From: Centropus unirufus
Taxonomy: Eukaryota; Chordata; Aves; Cuculiformes; Centropidae
DNA: 64,000 bases
Direction: 5' to 3'
Assembly: GCA_013397695.1 (NCBI GenBank)
Contig: VYZI01000125.1
Location: forward strand, 537,706-601,705
Below the pieces are notes generated by a model, which saw only the letters and a program-made list of their open reading frames with translations, did no database searches and was not told where the DNA came from. Below, piece by piece: positions 24,733 to 38,219 of the stretch. Numbering within the stretch: position 1 is the first letter of the stretch; each line of letters begins with the position of its first letter. Both the position numbers and the translations under genes were made by a program.

Positions 24733-24910
24733 CAGGCACGGGTTGCCCAGAGAAGTCATGGGTGCCCAATCCCTGGAGGTCTTCAATACCAGATTGAATG
24801 AGGCTTTGAGCAACCTGACCTAGTGGAAGGTATTCCTGTCCATGGTAGAGGGGTTGGAATTAGATGGTCTTTAAGGTCCCTTCCAACCCAAACCATTCTA
24901 GGATTCTATG
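24733..24910 (+). mobile_element. CR1 LINE 3' end with intact tail (plus strand)
   Basis: This is the clearest mobile-element relic in the window. It shows the CR1 3' region in full order: 'gcacgggttgcccagagaag', 'gcccaatccctggaggtctt', 'gctttgagcaacctgacc', 'ggggttggaattagatgg', 'aaggtcccttccaaccc', and a terminal pair of octamers ATTCTAGG ATTCTATG (24895-24910). CR1 lacks a poly-A tail and ends in such octamers, and copies are usually severely 5'-truncated, as here. The good match to the general 3'-end pattern suggests a younger copy than the others in this window. It supports avian or other sauropsid origin. Confidence 0.95.
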
Positions 24911-27900
24911 TCCCCAGCTTTTGCTGGCACTGAATGCTTTGGGTATGTTTTGGTGGCATTTCTACATGGAAGCCTAACCATGTGCGGAGAGATCCCAGTA
25001 GCAATTAATCATTGCCAAAAAATGTAGGATTTATCCATGGGTGCTGTGAGACATCCAGGAAAGTTTTGCTTAGAGGGAGGAAGAAATAATGCAAGGGCAT
25101 TTATTTTAAAACTGAAAAACCTGTCAGTGAACTTGATCCTTTTGAAGGGAGCAGAGCTGCCTACATGATTCTCCTTTCCCTCCTTTGTACTCCTTTCATT
25201 TGCCTCCTGCAGCGTCCCTGCTTCCGTGCAACATTGTTTTGCTGGTGATGCTGGAAAAGTGCTGGTGTTGTCAGAATAGCATTGCACAACTGCACATCTG
25301 CCAACAGCACGGAGCAGGGGTGTTACAGAGGCATGGGGTACTCAGTGCGTTAACAAATCATTGTGGATGTGTGGTTCAAACAGCAGCTTTTAGGGTTCAC
25401 TTAGATACGCCACACAGAAGTGGAAACAAAGTGTGGCCAAGCCCAGCACTTCCACCCTACAAGGTCCTGGAGCAGCCGTAGCTGGGTGGTTCCTTCACTG
25501 AGCCAATGGGTGGGAGGCAAAGAGGTAGTTCAAAACCAAAAACATCGATTTTGAAATGAGGGGGGTGACTGACCAACCTCACCTGATTGTTAAGAAGACA
25601 CTGACAGAGCACTCACGGTCCAGGTGGCTGTATGCATGCCAAGTCACCTCACCTGGCTACCCACTGCGTCTTCAGTAGGGGAATGTTTGCAATAAAGGGG
25701 GATCCGGCTGCCAAAGTGAACATGGTGCAAGGCAGCACCTCAGCACTGCATGCTTCCCGGGGCAAGGTGTGTGTTTCTGCATGCAAGTGGGGACCCATGT
25801 CTAAGACAGGGCTGCAAACGACTGCCAGCTGCCTGGAAACCCCCAAAATCATCCAGAAGGCTGGGTCTGTCCCTGATGCCATTGGATAAAGTCTGACCAT
25901 TATTTTATTCACTCTCAGCCCCTCTCTTTGGGAAAAAGGGAGTTGCTACCCCAGAGTGCCAGGGGCTGCTTCAATGCTCCTGGCGTGAGTGCTGGGAGAA
26001 GACCTGGACAAGTGACCAAGGGTCAGTTGTAACAGGCAACAGCAGCCCACCCTGGCCACAGCTCTGCAACCAGGTAGACGGATGGCGGTTATATAGGGCA
26101 TGTGCCACTTGGAATGCTGAGGGGTGGGGAGTGGGTTACATCACCTTTCGTCAGCACCTGCTTTCTGCTGACCCCAATATCCAGAGGGTGACCAAAAAAA
26201 AAAAAAAGAGCCAAAGGCTGGAGTGGAATATGCGAGAAAATTACAGAAATCTAGGAATTATTAGGAGCTCGGGTGAGCATTGAAGAGCACAGGTGGGCTG
26301 TGGCAACATCCTAATGTAGGTATGGAACTCTCACAGGGCCAGGTAAGAGTGGTCTAGGGGCTGAGGAGGGCTTCCTCACATGACTCTCCTTGTCCCCTCA
26401 GATTCCTTCCATAGGCTCCTTCCCTTTCCTCCCCTCAAGCATGGAGGTATCTGCTGGGACAGAAGGGCTCAGATCATGCATCAGTGCACTTATCCTTAAG
26501 TTGTGGCCACGGTCAGCTAGTATGTATTTGGTATTTGCATCCTTTCTGGTTTTGCTTTATTTATTTATAATTTTTAACCTCTGAGAACTAATGAGTTTTG
26601 CCTGTCTCTGGTGAGGAAGCTCCCAAAGCCACAAAGGAGGATGAGAAGACTGCTCTGGGGAAAGCAATGGGTCTAGGTTTCAAAAACTGCTGGCGGGTGG
26701 TTTTGAGACCAAAAGGGGCAGTGAGTTAAGGAGCAATGGTTTTCAGCAGACTCTAGGCCACTTTGGCTATATGAGGCGCATCCGGCAAGACTTGAAGCAC
26801 TCCAGAAATCACTAAAGTTTGTATTTCCAATCCTGGCAATGTTTTATACTAGCCATCATGCTGGATGAAGGGTGCCTTTTATTCAGGACAAGTTATCTTT
26901 TCAGAATTTTTCAAATGTATTCTTAATGTGAATTATCATGTTTTGTGGTACAGCCTCTGAAAAAGAAAGAGAAGATTTAAGAAAGCTTTTTGCTGGCAGT
27001 AAATTAGATCCAAGTTTCTATGATAAGCTGTAATAGCTCTTCAGAACAGATGTATTTTATCAATTTAAGAACACAGACAGAGAAAACATGTACTGTATTC
27101 AGGCTTTTAAAAAAGTGTTTTCATGTTAGTGTGTACACAGTCAACAACAAATCTATAGACAGTATTGTCTTTCAGCTGAACATGATGCAGCTTGCACAGT
27201 GTCTGTTATTTACATAGGGGTTGACAAAGGCACTTCTTCAGCCACATATTGCTTCTTAATGCAAAGCTTGGGGCTGGTGGACATGATAGGCTATAGGCCC
27301 AGGTTTGTTCAAGGGAAAAGGCACCCTCCAAGACAGACAACCCACTCACAAGCTGTTTTATAGACCCACAGTACATGGGAGAAACCTCTCACAGTTAGCT
27401 GCATCCCTGTTTCCTGGCATGGGAGCCTTGTCAGCTGCTGCGATTGCCACTATACACGTTGCGGGATGTGTCACTGGCACCACCTTCCTCCTCGTCCTTC
27501 TCCATCTCCAAACGTCTGTGGTCCCAGCCCCCAGGGAGGACGGCTGGCATTAGCTGCCAGCTTGGACTGTGCTAGACCCACAGCTGTGTCCCTCATGGCA
27601 GCAATACGTGTGCATCTCATCTTATTCAGGGGATGGCTTTGAGCAGTGATAAAGCTAAGGTGTAGGTGGTGCAAGAAATACCAGATAGAGTGTCCAGCCC
27701 TGTAACACTGGTCTCCTGAAAAGCTGATGTAATCAGCTCCCAGGGGAAGCCCCTGGGCACATTTATCTAAGGTTCTTCAGAGGAAGCGAGTCCTCCTCTT
27801 CTGGGTGTTATATGGTAGGTATGGAATATGGCCTTCTTCCCTTCCTCTCTTTCACAAAAGTGTTGGTCTATAAGTGAGGTGTTTTTCCTCACCTTAACTA

Positions 27901-28650
27901 TGTAGGTTGACGAACACTGACAACCCACATTTTTCTTGCCTTTTATATTTTTTTCTTGAAAAGAGTATTTTGAAGAGAAGGATGCTCAGTTTGGCACAAA
28001 TTTGAATCCCTTTTTTCAACCAGGCTGTGAAAATAATCAACAGAATTTTCATTACTTATTCTCATCAAAAAGCAAGCAAACAGGAGAAGGTTCTGCCAAA
28101 TGAAGAATTGATTTCCATCCTCCTGTAGAACACAGGGCACGTGTAAATTGAGACAGAGGCCTTGAATCCCTAGGACCTTGCCAGTACAGCCTGAGCGACT
28201 TCTGTGAACGAAATATTTTCTAAGCTTCCTGGAAAACTAGTTTTCTAGAATTAGAGAAATAAGAGAACAGAAAACAGCTACTTGGTTTTTATTATTTTCT
28301 AGTGTGATTTTCCTAAGGAATCAAGACTTAGGCAAGCATCTTGGCTGTCTAGCTCAGACCTTTCAATGTTTGAATCCTTTCATCATTTTTAAGCACATTT
28401 TTCAGAAGAGAAAAGGTCTGAGACATTACTAAATTCCATCAGTCATGTGAAAATTAGAGTTCTCGTAATATAAAGAGACAAAATGTGTGCCCCAGTTCAG
28501 GAAGCGTCTGCAACATGATCACATGTGATGTTAACTCATCAAGCACCCACATGAGAGAGAAATTTTATGAATGTTCCAACCACAGGAAAACCCTCCCTCT
28601 TGATGCTTGAAATCAACCCCAAGACACAGATCAGCAAGTTGTCAGATTAT
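24911..28650. other. Non-coding single-copy sequence, no gene recognised
   Basis: The portion 25150-26750 is somewhat GC-richer. A poly-A run lies at about 26193-26206. ORFs reach 98 codons and overlap on both strands without domain features. No exon, RNA gene or repeat family is recognised. Confidence 0.5.
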
Positions 28651-28651
28651 G

Positions 28652-29161
28652 TTAGATTGAGGTGGGTAAGGATATTTCAAATGTCTGGTCTTCCCCTTGA
28701 CAGTGCCTTCCTTGTAGCACTTGCTTTCCTCTGCAGCCCTGAGAAACCTGCTCCAATCTTGAATAATGAAGAGTTTTTCCCAAGCGAGGTAATGGATGCT
28801 GATAGATGCGCACATTTGGAGTGCACAAGGAAAATTTCACAAACCATGCTGAGCTGAGGTGAAGCAGAGTGAGTAGATACTTTCTCTCTTTCTTTGTTGT
28901 CTCATTCAGTCTTCTCCCACTCACAGGCAGGCAGATCTGGCTTATGAGGTATCCAAGCAAGCTCCACTGATGTAATATGACACCGTTCGCTTCACTTCCT
29001 AGGTAAATCATGTTTCTTTCTATGCCATTCTGCAGTTGGACAGAGATGGGTTGCCCTGGGTTTGGGCCTTCCACTTCAGTTCCTTTTTTCGGTGTGGAGG
29101 AAATTTGCCACTTCTTGTGGCGTGATGTGATACGGTTCACAACTATCTTAATGAAACCCAT
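28652..29161 (-). other. Longest open reading frame in the window (169 codons), unassigned
   Basis: The frame is open for 169 codons from an ATG at 29161 down to a stop at 28652. The product would be basic to neutral, with no signal peptide, membrane segment, zinc-finger cysteine pattern or reverse-transcriptase motif that I can see. No TATA box, polyadenylation signal or splice context stands out. A random 64-kb sequence can produce an ORF of about this length, so the default reading is non-coding. A decayed transposon or processed pseudogene fragment remains possible. Confidence 0.2.
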
Positions 29162-29172
29162 TTCTGGTCCTA

Positions 29173-29278
29173 TTCTGCCTTAAGATTCATGAGAGCAATC
29201 AAACCAGATCTGTTCATGCTTAATGATTTGCACAGGGTGGAACAGCTCCAACTGGAAATACTGAATCTTAAGGCAGAA
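29173..29278. repeat. Inverted repeat: two perfect 17-bp arms, 72 bp apart
   Basis: TTCTGCCTTAAGATTCA (29173-29189) is exactly repeated in reverse complement as TGAATCTTAAGGCAGAA (29262-29278). The arms enclose 72 bases, so the whole unit spans 106 bases. This could be the relic of a tiny non-autonomous DNA transposon (MITE-like) or a local inverted duplication. No clear target-site duplication flanks it, and the arms match no terminal repeat that I recognise. Confidence 0.85.
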
Positions 29279-32200
29279 AAGCCAGCAACCTTGTCATTCG
29301 GGTATCACTGAGGAAAGCCCACGTTAAAATCCCTTGTATGCCTGATATGGAAGAGGAACTTGAAATGGGTTTGTCTTCTGGACTGCCCTGTGCTGCTGTC
29401 CTCTGCATTGAGGATGATAAGCTTTTAGATGTCAACTGGGTCAAGACCAGAAAAGCTGGTGAACACTCATATAATGCATGAAAGAGAACATGCCACAGAA
29501 AGCCACAGAAAACATAGCTTCACTTTACCTTTTCCCTGCTACATTCATGTCTGATCTGGCTACACTTTGGCTGCTGGGATGAGTTGTCCTTGGCACGTTT
29601 CCTCGCTGAACTGGCCTTCCTTCTACCTGTCTTTTTAGGTTCTGGTACTCCTTAAGACGCGTGTTACATCTTATGCGATTCTGTAGGGCCTGACACCATA
29701 GGCAGCGTCATAAGGCTACTTAACTTCATTCTAAAATGCAGAATAAAAGCTTTCACAGAGTCTGTTAGTTGCCTGTAGTGCCCCCAGCAAGTGTCTGAAT
29801 AGGCTTGGGAGGAGATATTATAGGAGCTGCAGGAAAAACTACCTGCTTGTTTCTCAGCTGAATGGCCTTCTGGGTGGATAGAGCTTTGCAGGCATGGAAA
29901 TGTGACATTTACCTTTTTTTCTTTACTGGATTTGTCCCCAGGGGCAAGCACTAGAGGCTGTGGTTTCTGCAGTTACTGATTCTGTTTCCTAAATTGCTGT
30001 TCCTGGCAGACAGGTGTAGTTACACATTAACTTTGAAATGTAGTGATGAAGTTCTGCTTTGATGAGATGCTCCCAAGGGGTAAAGGTTTTCAGAATTCCA
30101 ATTTTCATTTGATATTGTTTGGAGCGGTAATTTAATTTTCCCTTAGATACAATCCCCATTTAAAAAAACATCTCTACACAAAACCCAAAATCCTGACTTT
30201 GAGTTCCAGAAGGGAAAAAAAAAGAATAGTCACATAGTCATAGTCATACAACACCATTAACTCTATTTTCTGCGAAAACTGAAACTTTCCAAGAGACAGC
30301 AGTTGCAGAGCTGAGTCAGATATAACTTCTCATGTTAGAGAGAAGATAGAGTTCAGAGGTATAGCTCTGTGATCTGAGAGGGAGGGAATTAGAAGACTTT
30401 CTCAGAAAGGCTAGATTCCATACATTGTTCCGCATCCACCACCAGCAGCAGGGAAGGACATCTGCTTATAAAACACGTCCAGCATTGAAGGTGTTACTGT
30501 CGCTACTAAAAGGTTGGGATATGCGTCAGAGGTTTCCATATAAGCCCCTTGACTAGAGCACGTGAAATGGTAAATTCAAAATGGCCAAACAAAATCCTTG
30601 GCAAAGCCACAGGATATTATTTTGTTTGCGTAAATTCGAGGACACGCAACTTCAGGGGGAAGGGAGCCAGAATTCTTCTTAGAAAAAGGGGCAGACCTCT
30701 AAAAGCTCCTATCACAAGTACAGACAGCAGATGACTGAGCATCGAAACAGCAGAAATAATTTTCTGGACAAGTTTCTACTCACAAGCTCTCCCGTGACCT
30801 TTTTTTTCAAACGGAAAATCCCCTGAAAAACCTGGATTGCTTTCTAGTACTTAGCTTAAAAGCACTCTGCAGATCTACATATGACACATTTGACTTTGCA
30901 AAATCACAGCTTCACACACACATGGCCTCTGTCCCACCGGGAGAGATGCTAACAGGCAATGGAGGAGCCCTGGCCACTGCTGAGTCACCACCATCACACA
31001 AACAAGTTTTCTCTTCTCATAGGTGGGAAAATACTTGTCCCTTGGAGCTTTCTATAGCTTCAAGGACACTTGTGCTGTTATAAATAGCAGCAGTGGGGCT
31101 ATTCAAGAGCCTGGGGCTGTGACTAATGCTCTGTTTGAATAGTGTGTTCTCTGTGGCAAATTTATGTTTTTATTTCCAGCATATGTCCAGCATTTAAAAT
31201 CTTCCCTTCCTCCAGTTCATAATGAATTTGGGAAAGGCTTTAATTTCTGATTTCATGAACTGAGGTAGTCCTGGTATGCTGGGCTTGTTACAGACCTCTG
31301 CCCAAAGGTATGCCACGTTATAAAGCAATGTTCTTTATCCTCCCCTGTTTTTCTTGGTTGCTTTAAAATGCACATTTTAGCAGACTAGTCAGAGTGCTAC
31401 TTCTCTGCCGACTGTCTCCGGATCTCACCCTCCTACATGTCATCTCTGACAGTGTGTAGAGGAGCCTCCCAGCTCCTGAGGGCTGGGAAAGAGAGAAGCT
31501 GAAGGGGAAAAAAAAGGCTCCTGCGAGTCTATAGGAATGGCTAAAGTTAAATCAGGTGATGTCTGATCTGCAACAGGTGGCAGGTCAGGCTTGAGCATGG
31601 GAAGGTCTCAGCTTAGTGTAGTGTATGATGAAGCTGCTTGGTGTCTCCACAGCTGGCAGGTTGTAGGCACAGACAGCATCATCCCTGGCTCGGGGGTCTC
31701 CCTGTCTTGGTGTGCAGGGGTGCCATGGGAGAGGTGGAACAGCTGAGGAGGAGGAAGTGAAATCTAGAATTTCCCCAGCACAGCCAGGCATGCCCGGGCA
31801 GGCTCAGGCCTGACAGTGGGGGACCCAAGAAACACGCTGACATGGAAGAGGTAAAACACCAGGGATATACCAGTTCTTTCCCTTGCAAGGTATCCCTTCT
31901 AACAATGAGCTCATTTGACAAGGAAAATATATAAAAAAAAAACTCACAAAATCCAGTGAAGAGGAGCTGATGCAGATTGTACCTCAGCATTAGGTAAAAG
32001 ATTCAGGAAGATTACATCCTGGTGGGTTAGCTTAAAAAAAAAACAAAACAAAAAAAACCAAAAAGAGGAACAAAAATCATGTGCAAAGGAAGAGTGTGGA
32101 TTTTTACATACAGATGTGGGGACTGGAAAGACCTCCTTAAAGTGAGAACGACTCTAGGTTGTACGGTATGGACTAAGACATAATGTGGAATATTACTCAG

Positions 32201-33000
32201 AAGGACATGGAGATATTAAAGTGTTTTCCAGGATTGGTCTTTCAGGGTTTTTTTGTTAATAAGCAGAGCTGTGAAGCCCTTCTGGCACAGACCAAATCAA
32301 GCAAGAAGCAGCCTAATGATTCCTTGAGATTTAATGGCTTTTCATGAAGATCTCAAAACTCTGTAATAGAAGCAGAACCATCCATCAGAAAACACATTCT
32401 TTATCATCTTAACATTAACATAGAAATCCTCACATCTTAGTGGGACCAAAGCTGGCCCTTGAGGGTCAACTGGAAGCAAAAAGGAGTATTAGAACCATCT
32501 TTGAAAAAACCAGCAATGACATTTTTGCCCCAGCTTTTCCCGTGTGTTTTAGGTAGGCACTGTTTTGTTAATGTACACGAGTGTTACCAATTGCACCCTA
32601 AGAAAGCATGTCCAGTCAAGCAGAAATCTAGTTTACATACCTTGCCTTCACCTCTCTGTTTATTTTTCCCTCTATTAAATGGTCAGTTGAATTACTAATT
32701 AAAAGGGAAAAAAAACCCACAAACAAAAAAAAATGGCTTTCCATTTGCAATCATTCCAGAACCTTAATTTCCTCAGAGGTCTAATAGCATTTACTGATGC
32801 CACAGCTCAAACATTAACATCTCAGTTATCCTGAGAAAAGCACTGCAAATACGACAATGAACTTAACACATGCATCAATGTGAGAAGTTGCGGAGGCCAA
32901 CTCCAACCTGTTGTGCTCCTCCAGCAGCAAGCAGTGGAGATACAGGCCTGGCACAGGAACATCTGTAGAAGCAAACACCACTGCAGCTACCAAGACATCC
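29279..33000. other. Non-coding sequence, no gene recognised
   Basis: Low-complexity A/C-rich runs occur at about 32035-32065 and 32706-32732. The minus-strand ORFs near 29664-29951 and 31585-31990 are short and featureless. No repeat family or exon is recognised. Confidence 0.5.
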
Positions 33001-36000
33001 TGCCCTGCTTCAGCACTGCGCTTTGTCACGAGGGGCTGTCAGCACCTTGCATCATGGCCCACAGCCTTGCAGAATGCTGACCTCTGGAGATGCATTGTAA
33101 GGTGACAAATGTTTTTCCATGGATGTGACAGGGTGGGAGAGGAAAGCTCTGCAGTTACCCCAGTGAAACCAGCAGGAACTACTGGCAGGCATGGGACCGC
33201 CTGGTGAATAAGGCACAGAGGCTTCCCAGTGTGTTCGCCTTTTTGTAAAGCACGTTAGCAGGTCTGGGCTGGTGTGTGAGATCTTAGCTCTCTTCTCAGC
33301 AATCAGGCTTTGCCCAAAGCATCACAGCTGCTGTGGGAGTTTTATTTCCTTCTGCAGAAACCATGATCCATTGGTTGTGACCACTCTTCAGACAAATACT
33401 AGTCTAGGGCTTATAAAGCCTGATAGAACTGATTGCTGCAGAGGTGAGAAACTAAATGAAGTCGCAGGGGCAGGAAAGTGGAGTTCCTCAAAGGAAGTTG
33501 CTATTTGGTGAAAAAACAGCATGCTTAATTGTGCCTGTATTATAGCTCCGTCCTAGGGATCCTTTGCTCCTCTGCCATCACACAGGAGGCTTCCAGCAAG
33601 GTAGACCTGCCTCTGAGCCAAAAGGAGACCTCACCAGGGCAAGCCTGGTAGATAAAACCAACTGCTGTTTAAAGCCCTCAGCTTTTTTTGCCAGTTTGCA
33701 AGTGCAGGTTGTTGCAGGGAAGTGAGACAGTAACTGGTAACTGTGGGGACTGGCCCCTCCACTGGGGTATTCTGACATATACTCAGTGGTCTTGTGTCCT
33801 TAAATATTGTGAAGGATCCTGAAGCAGCTGGGGAGCCTTTGCAATTATTGATCACAGACCTACAGCCTCTTCAGGGCAACTCGTGTCTGACCCCGAGGCT
33901 GAGGAGAATAGGTTCACTTCTGTGATGCAAGACAGGTGAGATCATTGCTTGGGGATTGTCAGGCGGTGCTGTAACAGTCTCAGGTGTTCATTTTCTGAAC
34001 ATGCTAGTTTTGCTTAAGCTTCAGAAGACAATCTTCTTGTCACCTCCAAGGTGGTTTCTTTCTGTAGAAGTTGTTGCAAATGACAATCAAATTTGCCTTC
34101 TGCTTTGTGGATAAGTGATTCTTGGATCAGGATAGCACCCTATGAGGAGCCAACCACTGCAGTGCTAAGCTGTGATTTCTAGCTTTAGGACTGCCTGACT
34201 GCCTTTGCCACCAGTTCTGCCCAAGGAGGGCTGTGTAGCCCTTAAATGACCCCGCTGCATTCAGAAAAGAACACAAATCCAAACTGCTCACATGCCTTCC
34301 ACACTCTCCGGCTTGGCAGGAGAAATGAATGTGGATTATAAACAGAAAGAGAATGTGTTTTGCCTACCAAGCTGCCAGAGCAGTGATCATGGGGCAGGGA
34401 TCACTATCCCATGCTGGATGGGGTAGTTATTTACTGGCCTAGAGATAAATGCAAATGTATTCACTTTTCCTCGAGGAAGTGGCTTGTAGTCAATATTCCA
34501 GTTAATGTTCTAATATGCACGTTGCAGAGGGGAAGGCAAAGTGACCCCAATGGTCACATTGTCATGTCTAGGCTGATGGCTGTGGCTTCTGGGCAATGCT
34601 CACTCAGATCCCCAAGGACAGTGCAGATGTCCAAGACAGTGGCCAAGCACAAAAAAACCCTTTGCAAATGGGGAGCAATAATGTTCTCCACCCTATGCAA
34701 GGTTTGAGGGATGGGATAGAGTAGGAGAGAAGATGGGGATCCACTGATATAGAAACAATCATGAAGGATCACAGTGCCAGTGTGGCAGAGCTCAGCCCAG
34801 AGTCCAGCCCCATGGCTGGGCATCACAAGTGACAGATGTTCGCCGTGAGTCCATCCTTTATGGTATGTTCTTTTTTTAAATGTACATAGAGTTTCCGGGT
34901 CACAGTAGTGATTTCAACCAAAATTCTGAAGAAGGTAATAATCCTTATTGTGCCCAGTTTACCTCACATTGCTCTAGTTCTGTTTGCTATTATTATACCG
35001 AAGTAATCTTTCACTAGATGACTTCTGCTTTTGAAAAAAATATAGAGCATCCTGACCAGATCATACATTATTCAGTAAACCTTCTTGGTTTTGTTGCATA
35101 ATTTATTTAGCTTATTTTTTTTTCATGCTGTTCATAGCAGTTCCAAAATGTACATCAAGGAAATTAGTTTCAAGAGCTTTTTTCTCCCTACCTGTAGACT
35201 ACTGAATGCCAATACAGCTGTATATTTCTGTTTCATAAAAACAGATTAAAGGTAATGTGGAGTGTAAACTTCTCTGTGCCCGACATGGAATTCTGTTGGT
35301 TCGCTCTCCTGTGTTTATGAAAGTTCTCCCTTGTATTGCAGGCTGTGAACGCAGAAATGAATCTATATATTTACACAAATCGATGGTCACATAACTCCTT
35401 CAGAGGAAAGGATCATCCAAGATTGTGCTGTCTTGGTACAGGAAAAACCTCTAAAGAGCAGTACTCCATGTGATGCAAAATTAAAGAAGTAGAAAAACAA
35501 TTCTAACTACCAAATTCAGGTAGTCATGTGGGGAAAAAAAATAGGGTTTAATTGGTATTTGCTCCAGCGTCATGGGTAATGTTACAATATCTCAAAATAG
35601 AATTGTTTTTGTCTTTATTGGGATACGTTTTATCATGGCAGAAACACAAGTAAATAGTATACTGCAGGTAATACCTTACTTTGAATTGCCAGTAACAAGT
35701 TACTGGGTACTCGGACGAATGTGACTTCTGCTGGCCCCTGGTCAGGCAAAGGTTAAGCGTTAAGAATAACAGTACAGTCCTTCTGTCTGAGCTAATTTAC
35801 TGCATGAGTTAAGTCTATCACTAATAATAGAGCAACTGAAGCCAATGAGAACTGTAAAGCAAAGCATGAAACAGTCAGGGAAAGAGATAACTGCAAGATA
35901 CAGCATAATTAAATCTTAATGTCAGGTACAAAGCATTAAGGAGCTATGCTAATGGCATGAGTCCATGCATACTCACACTGGGTTTCTTAAGGGCTCTGCT

Positions 36001-37099
36001 GGCATCCACCTTGATGATCCCTAAACACAGTCTGAGCAGAGATCTAATCCAGCTAGACCCAGGATATCCCCAAAGGCATACGTGGAAGTTGAGGGCTCTC
36101 AGCATCCTGCAGTACCAGTCTCCCACTTAGGATTGATTTAACTACTCAAACATCCATTAAAAGTTCTTTGTTAATAGATCCATCTGGATAGATGAGCTGC
36201 ATTTACTAGGCAGACGCTCATCCTGTCATACCCATTTTCTTAGTTTGTGCGTGTAACCTATACTGCCACAGGGAAAGTCCACATTTCATGGATAATTTTA
36301 AACCAGAACAGTTATTAGTAACTTGGGAAAAAAAACCAAAGCCATTTTAACAGCAATTTCTCTTTTATGACTCCATTGTCACCTCTCCCTATTACTCAAC
36401 ATCAGGAGAAGACTCTTTGTAATTTTTATTCAGTTTTATGAGGGCTGAATGCCAGTTTCTGATCTCTAGCATAGCACTGCTCGAGGCTGCTGGCTTTTCC
36501 ATTTTGGATGATCCATGCTTTAGTTTGCTGCTGCACTTGTAAAGAAAGTCTTTTTCTCCACCTACCTTTGGCTTTTTTTCTATTCATTAACTATACATAT
36601 ATAAAACCAACGGCTTTTAGCTTAGTTTTCTATTAAGAAGCAAAAGTTGTTGAGTTGTAGCTGTGCAGGAGCAATCTGGCTACTACAGAAGAGGGGAAAT
36701 TTTTAAAATTATTCACAGGCAGCTTACCTTTGACAAGCATTCAGACAAAGAGTGAGAGAAAGAACAAGACAGCCGAATAGCAATACATGGACTTCAAAGC
36801 CCGGAATCTATCTCCTTAAAAACGTTTGCTACTTTTAGCACTAAAAGGATTGTTAAAATAACAACCTGACCACTGTCTTGCCATACTGTGCTGCATGCTC
36901 ACCTCACAGGATGGCGTGAAGGGTGATACACATCATGGGGAAAGACAGGGCACAGACCCAAGTGCCCACTTGAATTCACTCTCTGAACTCTAGCGGGTCA
37001 GTTAAGCCTAAACTTACAAACCTACCTTAGCAAGCCCCAGCAGTTACATGCAAGAGGTTTTGATGCCCTACCCAAAACATATTTAAATGCTTCTCTCCA
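33001..37099. other. Non-coding sequence, no gene recognised
   Basis: Only short ORFs (98 codons at most) occur, without features. The portion 34860-35160 is AT-rich with T-runs and may include a weakly constrained element. I see no mobile element here. Confidence 0.5.
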
Positions 37100-37700
37100 T
37101 ATCTCAGAAAAGATTAATTTTGTTAAATTACACCCGCAGTATGCCATATTAGTGCTTCTGGCTGCGCAGACATTATCCAAATATATTGACAAATGAGTGC
37201 TTAAATCAATGTTTCTATGCCAAAACTTTGCCTAGTTTAAATAGACGGGATTTTATCTATTCCAGTGCTATGCTATTTTACATCAGCCAAAATAATGGCC
37301 TTTTCTTTCCAGGAAGCAGTTCTGAAAGCTCTGTTAAGTTGAATGTACCTGGGATATAAATTCCAGATGATTTGGCAAAATCATCCATGCTATCTTAATC
37401 CAGAAAAAAGAAGGAATTTTTCTGTTATTGTATTAAGTTCTTTTGTTTTTATCTTCTTAGAGTGATTATTTCACTTGATTATCATACAAGAATTTGATCT
37501 GACATTGAATTTAGGTGTACCGGAATTCATTATACTGTCTAATTTATATTTGATCTAAAGTGAAAATAGCTTGAAACTGTATTGACAGGTCTTTATTGAA
37601 GATAATTATTCAACAGGAATCATTCTGAAGGATTTAATCAGATTGAAAATTCACTTCAATTTTACAGCACTCCAGTGATAAGAAAGGTAACTATACACAT
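37100..37700. promoter_or_regulatory. Candidate conserved non-coding block (AT-rich)
   Basis: The block is AT-rich but not simple-sequence, free of ORFs, and carries many ATTA, AAATAAT and TGAT-type words. It contains an exact 8-bp inverted repeat, GATGATTT (37376-37383) with AAATCATC (37388-37395). The texture is like that of long conserved non-coding elements in gene deserts. That is a judgement of composition only; no alignment was available. Confidence 0.25.
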
Positions 37701-38219
37701 TTTCTTTGCTAAATTGTAGCTATAATTTTGTTTAAAACTCTTTGAATTCTTTCAGGTAAATTTGAGCTCCCCAGAGAAGCCTCTAACACCTAAGCTCAAC
37801 TTTTGAGATTTGATTAATTCACAATTCAAGATGATAGTGCTATAAGCAGATGTCTCGCTTATTTCCCTGGGATGGCAGGTTGTCACTTATTACAGGGAGA
37901 TGGTTTAGTGGAAAGGGTGGGAGAAGAAGCCACCTTTCCTGCTGTTATCAGGAAGAAGTTTCATTGCTCATTTGGGGAGCAGGTGGAAAACGCCACTGAC
38001 ACGTGGGCCTGGCAGTGTCTCCCTCTGCCCCAACCCAGGGGTGGAAGTAGAGGACCCCAGTTGCAAACCCAGCTCCTCGCATCTTGCGATTTCAGTTGCT
38101 GGCCTCCATAGGACCAGCTGTAGGCTAGCAGTTAATCATCTGCATAGCGTGCTTTGGGATTTCAGGGGCCTTAAACTCAGTGCTTTGCAGAACCGATCCA
38201 CATAAATAAGAAATCGCTT

